47,069 nt of DNA from Candidatus Acidiferrum typicum. Lineage in GTDB: Bacteria > Acidobacteriota > Terriglobia > Acidiferrales > UBA7541. Each line of letters opens with the position of its first letter. Positions within the stretch are counted from its first letter, which is position 1. The stretch spans positions 1 through 47,069 of the forward strand of contig DLMH01000176.1 in assembly GCA_002478115.1 (NCBI GenBank). The letters run 5' to 3'. The position numbers and the translations under genes are program-made. Under the pieces are notes generated by a model. The model saw nothing but the letters and a program-made list of their open reading frames with translations. It was not told where the DNA came from and did no database searches. Of this stretch, positions 9,662 to 17,895 are shown in pieces.

Positions 9662-12600
9662 TTACATCTCCGGACGCGTGGGCGGCGGCTGAGGGATATC
9701 GGGCCGCTCGCGCGGATTGGATTGATCCGGCGCCTCTTGAGGATTCGGTACGGGCACCGGAGGCTGGCCCGGCGGAGGAGCGGGTAACTCGCCCGTTGGT
9801 TGGGCGGGCTCCGGCGTGGGTTGAGGCGGCTCCCGAGGAGGCGCCAGGGGCACGTTGGCGCCGCTGGAACCGCGGCCACTGGTATCGCCGCGACCCGCGT
9901 AAATATCGTGACTTTCGCGGAAGGGCAAACGCACGCGGCGGGGAGTAATCAGGATAAGCAGTTCAGAATTCGTGAAGGAGTTGGTGTGCACACCAAAGGC
10001 GTAGCCGGCGCCGGGGATTTGAGCAAAGCCGGGAAGCCCGGTGATGGTGCGGGTCTCTTCCAGGTCCAGCAAGCCGGTAAGGATGGAAGTTTCGTCTTCC
10101 TTGAGGCGGACCACCTGCGTGAGCGTGCGGCTGGAGATGACCGGAATGCCGTTGACGCTCGACCCCGCAAGGGCCTTGATGTCGAAATCGAGTTGCAGGG
10201 TGACTTCCTTGTTGGGATGAAGCGTGGGAGTGGCCTTCACTTTCAATCCGATGTCCTGGTATTCCGAACCCGGGTAGGGTTGTTGGGTGAGGGCCGGATT
10301 GGAGATCAGGCTGGTGGGGCTGGTGAGCAAGGTTACCAGGCCATCCGTGACTTGCCCGGAGACCAGCGGGATATCGTTGGCCACCACGATGTCCGGAAAA
10401 GTGCTGCTGGTGAAATCGCCCGCGAGGAGTGCGACGGGATTTGTACCTGCAGCGGGCTCGAGAGCGCTGACCAGAAGCCCGCTGCCCGCATCCACAAAAA
10501 TGGAGACGGCGTCCGCGCCGGAATCGGCGATGGCAACTCCGCTGGAACCTTCCAGGAAGCTGCCGATCGCGACCGCGTTGGGTGTAGTGCCCACAGTGAT
10601 GGGCGTTTGTGTCGAAAAACTGAAGGTGCCGTCGCCATTGCCGAGTAGGACGGAGATGGTGCCATCGGCCTGATTCGCGACGACCAGGGCCGGGCCGGTG
10701 CTGGCGCTCAAAGTTCCCGAAGCAATGGCCACGGGAGTAGTGCCAACGGTGATGGGCGATTTCGGAAATTCGGTGAATGTGCCGTTGCCATTGCCTTTGA
10801 GTACGGTCACCGTATTGCTGGCCTGGTTGACGATGGCGAGGTCCTGAATGCCGTCGCCATTGAAATCAGTGATGGTAACTGCTACGGGGCCTTGTTCGGA
10901 ATTAGCCACAACATTGGGAAGTGCGAACGGCGAACCCTTCACTTGGGTGAATGTGCCGTCCCCGTTGCCGGTAAACACGGAGTAGGAGTTGTCGGCAGAA
11001 TTGGTGACCACAAAGCCGAGGTTGGTGTCGGTATTCGTGTTGATCTGGCCAACGGCAATAGCCGTGGGCTTTCTGCCGACGATGTAGGAGGTGGAACTAG
11101 CGGGGTTGGTGAACGTGCCATCCCCATGGCCGAGGAGAACGGTGACCGCATTGGTGATCTGCGACGCGACGAGCAAATCGGGATACGAATCGGTTGTTGT
11201 GTTGAAGCTACCAACCGCCAGGGCCGCAGGGATCCCTGCGCCCCCTTGCGTGGCGGTGATCTGCGCGGTGCCGGCGCTGACGCCGGTGGCGACGCCGCTG
11301 CTTGCATTGATAGTTGCGGCGGAAGTGTTGGAAGAAGCCCAGAGGACAATGCCGGAGATGTCCTGGGTGGTGCCGTCGCTGTAGGTGCCGGTGGCGGAAA
11401 ACTGTTGCGTCGCGCTCAGCCCGATGGTTGGGGCTGCGGGAGCGACGGCAATGGATTTGAGGGTTGCCGTCGTGACCTTGAGCGGTATCAAGGCGCTGGA
11501 GACGGTGCCAAGCTTCGCCGTGATTTGCGTGGTGCCGGCCGTGAGGCCGCTGGCCAACCCGGTGCCTGCGCTGATCGAAGCCGTGGCGGGCACGGAAGAA
11601 GCCCAGGTCACGCTAGTGGTGATATTTTCCGCGCTGAGGTCGCTATAGGTTCCTATGGCCGTAAATTGCTGCGTGGTGCCCAGGGCAATCGAAGGCGTTG
11701 CCGGGGACACGCTGATGGATTGCAAAGTGGCAGACGTTATGTTCAGCGGCACGGCTGGGCTGCTGATACTCCCTAGCGAAGCCGTGATGTTTGCCGTACC
11801 CGCCTGTTGCCCAAGAGCGATTCCCGTGACCGGGTTGATCGCCGTGATCGAAGTGTTGGAGGAAGACCAGGAGACAGCGTGCGTGATGTCCTCAGTGGTG
11901 CCGTCGCTGAAAGTGCCTGTGGCCGTGAGTTGCAGGGTGGCTCCCTTGGCAATGGAAGAGTTGGCGGGTGTGACGGTAATAGAGGCCAAAGTGGCCGCGG
12001 TCACGGTGAGATTCGCGGCAGGACTCGTAATGCCCAGGGAGGAACCCGGGGCTCCTCCTGCCAAGAGAAAGGGTGAGCCAGTTGCCTGGGCAAATTGGGA
12101 AACGGAGTTGGGTCCCTGATTCAGAAGAATGGTGATGGAATTGTCCGCTTGGTTGAGGACCGCGAGATCCTGTGTGCCGGCGTCGCGAAAATCGGCGGTG
12201 ACGAGAGCGACGGGAGATTGGCCGACAGTGAACTGCTGCGTTGGGATTGTGACGCCCGTTCCGCCGGGATTGCCAGTGAAACCGGTGCTGCCCAGGCTGC
12301 CGGAGAGTAAGGAGAGTGTGATGGGGTAGCGGTCACCCACGAAGAAGGTGGCCGGCTTGCCGTCTTGCGCGCGGAGCAGAACCTGCCGCCCGCTGTGTAC
12401 CAGCGAAAGGGCTTGAGAGAACTGGGCGGAAGCCGTGGGCAGCGTCAGCAGGAAAGTGGATTTTCCACCGCCAAGTGCGACCAGAGCCGGAATAGCCGAG
12501 GCCAAACTGGTAATGCCAGTCGCGGAGGCGGCGCCGGCTGGGCCGCCGAAGATGGTTGCCAGCAGGGTCAGCAAAGCGGTGAGACTGGGCGCGCTCCTTA

Positions 12601-13672
12601 CCTGCTGAATGAGGGTTGGCGGAATTGCAGTCATGGTGACACTGGAAGGCGGCGTGATCCCGAGGTTTGAACCGAGGGTGCGGTCCACTTCAAGAAGATC
12701 GATTTCCAGAAGAACTTCGCCATGAGCGTGCTCCAACTGCCGGATGATCTCTCCGGCCAGGCGCACGCGTGGCACCGTGTCACGGATGGTCAAGGAGCGG
12801 GATTCAACGGACTGCTGGATGTGTTGCGAGCCGGTAATTTCGCGAACGATGCGGTAGAGCTCGGTCATTTCGGAGGCTTCCAGCGAGACGGGGAAGCGGA
12901 AGGTCTCTTCGATTTCGGGTTCGTACTGCTTGCGCTTTTCGGCGGTATCGGCGAACACGAACATGAGCTTCGGATTGACTGTGCGCCAGGAGGTGCCCGA
13001 TTCCAGTGTGAGCACCTTCATCGCGGTATCGAAATCGACGTTTTCAAGGTGCAGGCGCGCATTGCGCGCGGGTAGCTCGGTGTCGAAGCTGGCCTTGATG
13101 CCGTAGGCGGAGGCGATCTGCTCGTAGGCGCTGCGGAGATCGCCGCGCAGGTTGAAGCTGCGGGTGACTTTTTGCGGCTGGAGGACGGGCAAACCCGCGG
13201 GAGGTTCTTCGCGCTGAAGTTCCTCTTTTTCGTCGCCACGCGCCTGAAGTTGCCGCAAGCGTTCTTCAACAATGGTATTGCTCGGATCAATGCTCAAAGC
13301 CGCACCGAGTTCCAGTGTGGCGGCCTGGAAGTTTCCGTCGAGGCCCAGGCGTTCAGCGTTGTCCACGTGGGCGCGAACCAGCTTGGAGCGCAAGGCCGCG
13401 GCCTTACTCACGATGGTGACATCAAACGGGGCGTAGCGTGCCGCCTCTTCGTACGCCCGCAGGGCCCCTTCGTCATTGCCGGCGGCTTCGGCTTTGGCAG
13501 CGAGCTCGGCGAGTTTTTTTGCGAGTTTTGGGTCGGGTTTCACAATGGCGAACGGATCTTGCGCGAGTTTGCCGCCAGAGGCGCCGGTTTGCGCGGGCAG
13601 TTGCGCACACAGGAGCAGCCCGGAGAGCAAAAGCGAAAGAGCAGGGCGCAAGGTGGCAGCGAGCATTCTCAT
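9662..13672 (-). CDS. Secretin (GspD/PilQ-like) with large FG-GAP and Ig-like insertion
   Basis: Outer-membrane secretin of 1336 residues, about twice the usual size. A signal peptide (1-28) is followed by a TPR-like region (50-150), an N-domain with STN/secretin features (about 165-330), and the first secretin block ending GKPATFFVGDRYPI near 441. A foreign block then spans about 455-1130: an FG-GAP unit, three Ig-like (BIG2-type) domains near 560-805, and several FG-GAP/VCBS units with FNGDGIQDLAIVNQ and GNGDGTF motifs. The second secretin block resumes at DIGLKVKATP (about 1139) and keeps GLPGFAQIPGAGYAFG and ELLILITPRRV. A Pro-rich tail ends the protein. ATGs at 13672 and 13666 are both possible starts; no strong ribosome site was seen. 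No other secretion or pilus genes are adjacent. Confidence 0.88.
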   Translation of the reverse strand: MRMLAATLRPALSLLLSGLLLCAQLPAQTGASGGKLAQDPFAIVKPDPKLAKKLAELAAKAEAAGNDEGALRAYEEAARYAPFDVTIVSKAAALRSKLVRAHVDNAERLGLDGNFQAATLELGAALSIDPSNTIVEERLRQLQARGDEKEELQREEPPAGLPVLQPQKVTRSFNLRGDLRSAYEQIASAYGIKASFDTELPARNARLHLENVDFDTAMKVLTLESGTSWRTVNPKLMFVFADTAEKRKQYEPEIEETFRFPVSLEASEMTELYRIVREITGSQHIQQSVESRSLTIRDTVPRVRLAGEIIRQLEHAHGEVLLEIDLLEVDRTLGSNLGITPPSSVTMTAIPPTLIQQVRSAPSLTALLTLLATIFGGPAGAASATGITSLASAIPALVALGGGKSTFLLTLPTASAQFSQALSLVHSGRQVLLRAQDGKPATFFVGDRYPITLSLLSGSLGSTGFTGNPGGTGVTIPTQQFTVGQSPVALVTADFRDAGTQDLAVLNQADNSITILLNQGPNSVSQFAQATGSPFLLAGGAPGSSLGITSPAANLTVTAATLASITVTPANSSIAKGATLQLTATGTFSDGTTEDITHAVSWSSSNTSITAINPVTGIALGQQAGTANITASLGSISSPAVPLNITSATLQSISVSPATPSIALGTTQQFTAIGTYSDLSAENITTSVTWASSVPATASISAGTGLASGLTAGTTQITAKLGTVSSALIPLKVTTATLKSIAVAPAAPTIGLSATQQFSATGTYSDGTTQDISGIVLWASSNTSAATINASSGVATGVSAGTAQITATQGGAGIPAALAVGSFNTTTDSYPDLLVASQITNAVTVLLGHGDGTFTNPASSTSYIVGRKPTAIAVGQINTNTDTNLGFVVTNSADNSYSVFTGNGDGTFTQVKGSPFALPNVVANSEQGPVAVTITDFNGDGIQDLAIVNQASNTVTVLKGNGNGTFTEFPKSPITVGTTPVAIASGTLSASTGPALVVANQADGTISVLLGNGDGTFSFSTQTPITVGTTPNAVAIGSFLEGSSGVAIADSGADAVSIFVDAGSGLLVSALEPAAGTNPVALLAGDFTSSTFPDIVVANDIPLVSGQVTDGLVTLLTSPTSLISNPALTQQPYPGSEYQDIGLKVKATPTLHPNKEVTLQLDFDIKALAGSSVNGIPVISSRTLTQVVRLKEDETSILTGLLDLEETRTITGLPGFAQIPGAGYAFGVHTNSFTNSELLILITPRRVRLPFRESHDIYAGRGDTSGRGSSGANVPLAPPREPPQPTPEPAQPTGELPAPPPGQPPVPVPNPQEAPDQSNPRERPDIPQPPPTRPEM

Positions 13673-13724
13673 GGTTAGACGTAAACAACCATTCTACCGT
13701 GAGGAAAGGGAAGGAAGGGTGAGC

Positions 13725-13753
13725 TTGACGAGGGAAAGGGGGAGGGGTAAACT
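13725..13753 (+). promoter_or_regulatory. Candidate sigma-70-type promoter of the iron cluster
   Basis: TTGACG (13725-13730), a 17-base spacer, then TAAACT (13748-13753). Five of six and four of six bases match the classical -35 and -10 boxes. It lies 38 bases before the FTR1 start codon and is the only such pair in this gap. Confidence 0.5.
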
Positions 13754-13761
13754 AAAATGTT

Positions 13762-13780
13762 GTTGCAAGTGATTTTCAAC
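13762..13780 (+). promoter_or_regulatory. 19-bp imperfect palindrome, candidate metal-repressor operator
   Basis: GTTGCAAGTGATTTTCAAC: seven of nine base pairs are symmetric around 13771. Its length matches Fur or DtxR operators. Read on the other strand it contains a 7-1-7 pattern partly like a Fur box. It lies just after the predicted -10 box and before the GGAGAA ribosome site, where a bound repressor would block transcription. Function is inference. Confidence 0.4.
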
Positions 13781-13790
13781 TGGAGAACCC

Positions 13791-15053
13791 GTGCTCTCCG
13801 CTTTTCTCATCGCCCTTCGTGAAGGCGTCGAAGCGGCTCTGGTCGTCGGCATCATCCTGGTCTATCTGTCGCGCACCGGGCGCGCCCACCTGGCGCGCTA
13901 TGTTTGGGGCGGGGTGGCCAGTGCTGTGGCGCTAAGTCTTGCGGCTGCAATTGCTTTGGAGCGATTCCAGATCAGCGAAGACGGCTTTGAAGGGTTGCTC
14001 TTGCTGGTGGCTGCTGTCTTTGTGGTCACCATGATCTTCTGGATGAATCGCGTGGCGCGGCACCTGAAGAAGGAAATTGAGCAAAAGGTGGAGAGTTACG
14101 CCGAGCGGGCGGGCAAGGCTGCGGGGTGGGGTATCGCGCTATTCGTTTTCCTGATGGTGTTGCGCGAAGGAGCGGAACTCGCGCTGATCCTGCGCGCGGT
14201 GGAGATGTCCACCGAAGGGCTGCAAACGTGGATTGGCACCGCCGTGGGAATTGGCGCGGCGGTAGCGTTGGGAGTGTTCTTTTTCAAGGGGACGCTGAAG
14301 GTGCCGCTGCACCGGTTTTTCGCGGTGACCAGCGCGATCCTGGTGCTCGTGGCGATTCAACTGGCGGTAACGGGTTTGCACGAATTGAGCGAAGCGCGCT
14401 GGCTGCCTTCGAGCAAGGCGGAGATGGCGGTGCTGGGGCCGATCGTGGCCAATGAGTTGTTTTTCTTTGTTTTTGTCTTTGGCGCTGCGGCGTTGATGAT
14501 TTTCCGCGAGTGGCAATCGGCCTCGCATGCTAAGGCGGCGATCGCGCCAATGAATGACGCGGAGCGGCGCCTCCTGGAAGCGCAGAATCGGCGGCAGCGC
14601 CGCTGGATGATTGCGGCTGCCGCGATGAGCCTGAGCGTGATCCTGGCGTTGACGGCCGATTTTATTTACGCGCGCGTGAATGCGGCTCCGGTGCAGGCAC
14701 AGCCCGTGGAAGCGGTGAACAATCTTGTGCGCATTCCGATGGCGGGAGTGCAGGATGGCAATCTGCACCTGTTTTCGATCAACGTGAATGGGCAGGCCAT
14801 CCGTTTCCTGGTGATCAAGAAGCCGGGGGGCTACGGCACGGCGCTGGATGCCTGCCTGATCTGCGGCGCGGACGGCTACCGGCAAGAGGGGCAGAACGTC
14901 ATTTGCCGGCATTGCGCGTCGGCCATCTACATTCCTTCGATCGGGCAAAAAGGCGGGTGCAATCCCATCGGTTTCGCATCACATGTTGATGGCGACACAA
15001 TCGTGATTGATGTTTCGGCGCTGAGCAAAGCCGCGGAGGAGATTCCGCGGTAG
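13791..15053 (+). CDS. FTR1-family iron permease fused to a DUF2318 domain
   Basis: Probable inner-membrane iron permease. 420 residues. The FTR1 part (1-245) has about seven membrane segments and two REGxE iron-binding motifs, REGVE at 10-14 and REGAE at 125-129. After another membrane helix (272-292), a domain facing away from the cytoplasm carries C355/C358 (CLIC), C372/C375 (CRHC) and C390, the DUF2318 pattern. In Campylobacter these two parts are separate genes, Cj1658 and Cj1660. The GTG start is supported by GGAGAA 4 bases upstream. A predicted promoter and palindrome precede it. The downstream permeases are separated by 377 bases of repeats. Confidence 0.9.
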   Translation: MLSAFLIALREGVEAALVVGIILVYLSRTGRAHLARYVWGGVASAVALSLAAAIALERFQISEDGFEGLLLLVAAVFVVTMIFWMNRVARHLKKEIEQKVESYAERAGKAAGWGIALFVFLMVLREGAELALILRAVEMSTEGLQTWIGTAVGIGAAVALGVFFFKGTLKVPLHRFFAVTSAILVLVAIQLAVTGLHELSEARWLPSSKAEMAVLGPIVANELFFFVFVFGAAALMIFREWQSASHAKAAIAPMNDAERRLLEAQNRRQRRWMIAAAAMSLSVILALTADFIYARVNAAPVQAQPVEAVNNLVRIPMAGVQDGNLHLFSINVNGQAIRFLVIKKPGGYGTALDACLICGADGYRQEGQNVICRHCASAIYIPSIGQKGGCNPIGFASHVDGDTIVIDVSALSKAAEEIPR

Positions 15054-15100
15054 GCAAGCAGCAGTCGTTTTTGGCAGGTTGCTGAAAAACTCTTTTTCTC

Positions 15101-15119
15101 TAGGAGGCCGGGGCTTCAG
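15101..15119 (+). repeat. Repeat family A, truncated copy
   Basis: TAGGAGGCCGGGGCTTCAG, identical to the first part of the family A core, then unrelated sequence. It lies 70 bases before a complete copy in the same orientation. Confidence 0.7.
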
Positions 15120-15188
15120 AGTCTGTGTGATTACCCGCGTTTTTCGGGAGGGCACGACCTCGCAGCTTGCGGAAAAGGTCGTTTCTTT

Positions 15189-15252
15189 AGGAGGCCGGGG
15201 CTTCAGCCCCGGCGTAAAGCCCTTACAACCAATGGGCTTTAGCCCCTGAAGA
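15189..15252 (+). repeat. Repeat family A (REP-like double hairpin), copy 1
   Basis: 64-base core: GGAGGCC, hairpin CCGGGGCT-TCA-GCCCCGG, then AAAGCCC...GGGCTTT as a second dyad, ending AGCCCCTGAAG. The left flank (GCGGAAAAGGTCG and a T-rich run) is also shared with the copy at 34538. Other copies are at 34538, 37953 and 40737. Confidence 0.9.
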
Positions 15253-15430
15253 AAGCTGTTCCGGCGTCTTACAGCACCTTGTTGCGCAGATGCGGCTCCG
15301 GAAGTCTTCTGCAGCAGAGAAAAACGCCTGCCGTTGCAAAGCTGCAAGAGAAGGTTTCTCCTCTCGACGCTCCAGGGAATGAGAAGCGATTGTTGGTTCT
15401 GAACGGACACAGAATTTCTGACCAGGTGAA

Positions 15431-16738
15431 ATGTTCCTTCGACTTGTAGCGGATTCTTTTACACGCCGGCCACGCCGTAAGTTGCTGACCATGGCCGCGC
15501 TCGCGCTGGGCATGGCCGTGGCCACGGCGGCGCTGAGCGTGTCCCTGGACGTGGGCGACCGTCTGGCCCAGGAATTCCGCAGCCTGGGAGCGAATCTGCT
15601 GGTGACACCGCAGGCGGATTCGTTGCCGCTCGAGATTGGCGGCGTGGATTACCGCCCAGCAAACGCGGGGGCGTACCTGCCGGAAGCCGACCTCGGCAAA
15701 CTCAAAACGATTTTCTGGCGATTCAACATCATGTCGTTCGCGCCAATCCTGGACGTGCCCGTGGAGGCGTGGTCCCCTGCGTCAAAGAATTGGTCGAGTC
15801 CTGGAGTGGCGGACAAAGCTACGCTCATTGGGACGTGGTTTGATCGCGCCGTTCCCATACCCGACGGCACGACTTACGAAACAGGGATCGAAAAGACGAA
15901 CCCCTGGTGGCATGTGGAAGGGAAGTGGTTCAAGGACAACTCCACGGAGTGTGTCGTTGGGGCGGGATTTGCAAAGAAATTTGGCGTGAAGGCGGGCGAC
16001 GCCCTGCATGTGACCTCGACCGACAAGGCGATCGGGATGGTGATGGACGTGGTTGGCATCTTGACGACAGGCGGGCCGGAGGACGATGCCATCGTCGCTT
16101 CGCTTGCCACGGCACAACAACTGGCCAACAAACCGGGACAATACCGGCGGCTATATGTGAGCGCGCTGACGAAGCCGGAAGATGCGTTCGCGCGAAAAGA
16201 TCCCAAGACCATGACGCCGGCGGAGTTCGACACGTGGTACTGCACGCCGTATATCAGCGCGATTGCGCTGCAAATCAGCGAAGAGCTGAAGGGAACGGAC
16301 GTGCGCGTGATCCGCCGCGTGGCCGAAGGCGAAGGCAACATTCTGACGCGCGTGCGCACGCTCCTGTGGCTGGTGACGTTCGCGGCGCTGCTGGCCTCGG
16401 CGTTGGCGGTGGGAGCATCGGCCGCCGCATCGGTGATCGAACGGCGCACGGAGATTGGCCTGATGAAGGCGCTGGGTGCAAGCTCGGGACTTGTGGGTGT
16501 GTTGCTGGCCGCGGAACAGTTGCTGCTGGCGTTTGTGGGAGGCGGAATCGGATACGCGGTGGGCATTGTATTGGCGCGTTTGCTCGGCGAACGGATTTTC
16601 GGGTTTGCCCCGGCGCCCAAGCTCTTTGTGCTCCTGATTATTCTTGGGCTCGCGGCACTGATTACTCTATTGGGCAGCGCGTTTCCGCTGCGCCGGGCTT
16701 CGCGCTACGATCCGGCGCCAATTCTGCGAGGCGAATGA
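15431..16738 (+). CDS. FtsX/MacB-type ABC transporter permease (iron cluster, first)
   Basis: 435-residue inner-membrane permease. One N-terminal membrane helix (about 19-39, in a PRRKLLTMAALALGMAVA context) is followed by a large extracytoplasmic domain (about 45-300). Three C-terminal helices follow, with the ERRTEIGLMKALGA motif near 338-351 and SAFPLRRASRYDPA at the end. This is the MacB/FtsX layout. Known relatives in FTR1/P19 loci are Cj1661 and Cj1662. Its stop codon overlaps the start of the next permease. The substrate is not shown by sequence; an iron-related role is inferred from neighbours. Confidence 0.9.
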   Translation: MFLRLVADSFTRRPRRKLLTMAALALGMAVATAALSVSLDVGDRLAQEFRSLGANLLVTPQADSLPLEIGGVDYRPANAGAYLPEADLGKLKTIFWRFNIMSFAPILDVPVEAWSPASKNWSSPGVADKATLIGTWFDRAVPIPDGTTYETGIEKTNPWWHVEGKWFKDNSTECVVGAGFAKKFGVKAGDALHVTSTDKAIGMVMDVVGILTTGGPEDDAIVASLATAQQLANKPGQYRRLYVSALTKPEDAFARKDPKTMTPAEFDTWYCTPYISAIALQISEELKGTDVRVIRRVAEGEGNILTRVRTLLWLVTFAALLASALAVGASAAASVIERRTEIGLMKALGASSGLVGVLLAAEQLLLAFVGGGIGYAVGIVLARLLGERIFGFAPAPKLFVLLIILGLAALITLLGSAFPLRRASRYDPAPILRGE

Positions 16739-17895
16739 TGCCAACCACCGCAATGTTCTGGCGGATTGTGCGGCGGCTGCTGACCGCGAATTATGCCCGG
16801 CTGTTCGTGATACTGCTGGCGCTGGGAGCGGGCGCGGCGGTGACTTCGGCGCTGCTGAATCTGCAAATTGACGCCAAGCGGCGGTTGACCACGGAATTTC
16901 GCGCGCTGGGAGCGAATGTGATCGTTGCCCCGCGCGACGCGGGCACGGACGGAAATGGCGCGACGCTGGACGAGGCAGTGCTGGGGCAGCTACCCGCGCA
17001 TCACGAAGGCAAGCCGGTACCGGCGGTAGCTTTTCTCTATGTGATCGGGGAAATCGCCAAGGCAGGAGAGATTCACTTCGAGCCTGCGGTGATCGCAGGC
17101 ACGCAAGGCCACGGCTTGACCGAAATTCGCCCGGGCCGCAGGAGCGAATACGTCGCGGCATTGGAGAGCGATCCGGAGGCATGCGAAATCGGCGCCAAAG
17201 CCGCCACGCAATTTGCGGTGCACGCGGAAGATTCGCTGCAGCTTCGGAATGAGGGACGCACTGCGGCCTGCAAGGTGTTTGCAGTGGTAGCCACGGGCGG
17301 GGCCGAAGACACGCAGCTTTTCACGCGCCTCGGCACCGCGCAGTCACTTGCGAATCTGCCCGGTCGCATCAGCTTGATCCAACTCAGCGTGACGGGCACC
17401 CCCGATTCGTTGAACCATTTCATCGCCCATCTCGGGCAGAGCCTTCCGGGAGTAGATGTACGCGGCATCAAGCAACTCGCCGAAGCGGAAGGCCGCATCT
17501 ACAACCGCATCAGCGGCCTGCTTTCCGCGACGGTGATTCTCGTGCTCATTTTGACCTCGCTGTGCGTGATGGCGGGCATGAGCAACGTAGCCATCGAGCG
17601 CAAAAACGACGTCGGCCTGATGAAAGCCATTGGCGGGTCAGTGCGGCGCGTGGTGCGGCTGTTCCTCGCCGAAGCCATTCTCATGGGGATTGTCGGAGGC
17701 TTGGTGGGATCGGCGATCGGATTGCTCGTATCCATCTGGCTGGGAAAAGCGGTGTTTGGTGTGGCTGCACAGCCGCGCTGGATTGTGTATCCTTTTTCTG
17801 TGGCCATCACCGTGATTGTTTCCATTGCCAGCGCGTTTCCGTTGCGGCGGCTGGCCAGCATACGTCCCGCGTCGGTATTCCGAGGTGAAGCGTGA
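16735..17895 (+). CDS. FtsX/MacB-type ABC transporter permease (iron cluster, second)
   Basis: 386 residues if started at the first of two tandem ATGs (16735; the second at 16738 is equally plausible). It overlaps the previous gene's TGA, and the open frame further upstream is only an out-of-frame extension. Same layout as its neighbour: N-terminal helix, extracytoplasmic domain, three C-terminal helices, ERKNDVGLMKAIGGS and SAFPLRRLASIRPASVFRGEA. The two permeases are homologous and likely form the heterodimeric membrane part. The gene ends in a 4-base GTGA overlap with the ATPase, implying translational coupling. Confidence 0.92.
   Translation: MMPTTAMFWRIVRRLLTANYARLFVILLALGAGAAVTSALLNLQIDAKRRLTTEFRALGANVIVAPRDAGTDGNGATLDEAVLGQLPAHHEGKPVPAVAFLYVIGEIAKAGEIHFEPAVIAGTQGHGLTEIRPGRRSEYVAALESDPEACEIGAKAATQFAVHAEDSLQLRNEGRTAACKVFAVVATGGAEDTQLFTRLGTAQSLANLPGRISLIQLSVTGTPDSLNHFIAHLGQSLPGVDVRGIKQLAEAEGRIYNRISGLLSATVILVLILTSLCVMAGMSNVAIERKNDVGLMKAIGGSVRRVVRLFLAEAILMGIVGGLVGSAIGLLVSIWLGKAVFGVAAQPRWIVYPFSVAITVIVSIASAFPLRRLASIRPASVFRGEA

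Larger units (their letters stand above)
15054..15430. other. Gene-free interval inside the iron cluster, mostly repeats
   Basis: Holds a truncated family A repeat (15101-15119) and a full copy (15189-15252). The remainder has no protein-like ORF with a ribosome site. A separate promoter for the permease genes may lie in 15260-15430, but no clear boxes were seen. Confidence 0.6.

Noticed and set aside
10333..12670. Many long plus-strand open frames inside the secretin gene
   Set aside because: They mirror the repetitive GC-rich minus-strand coding sequence and show no family motif; treated as shadows.
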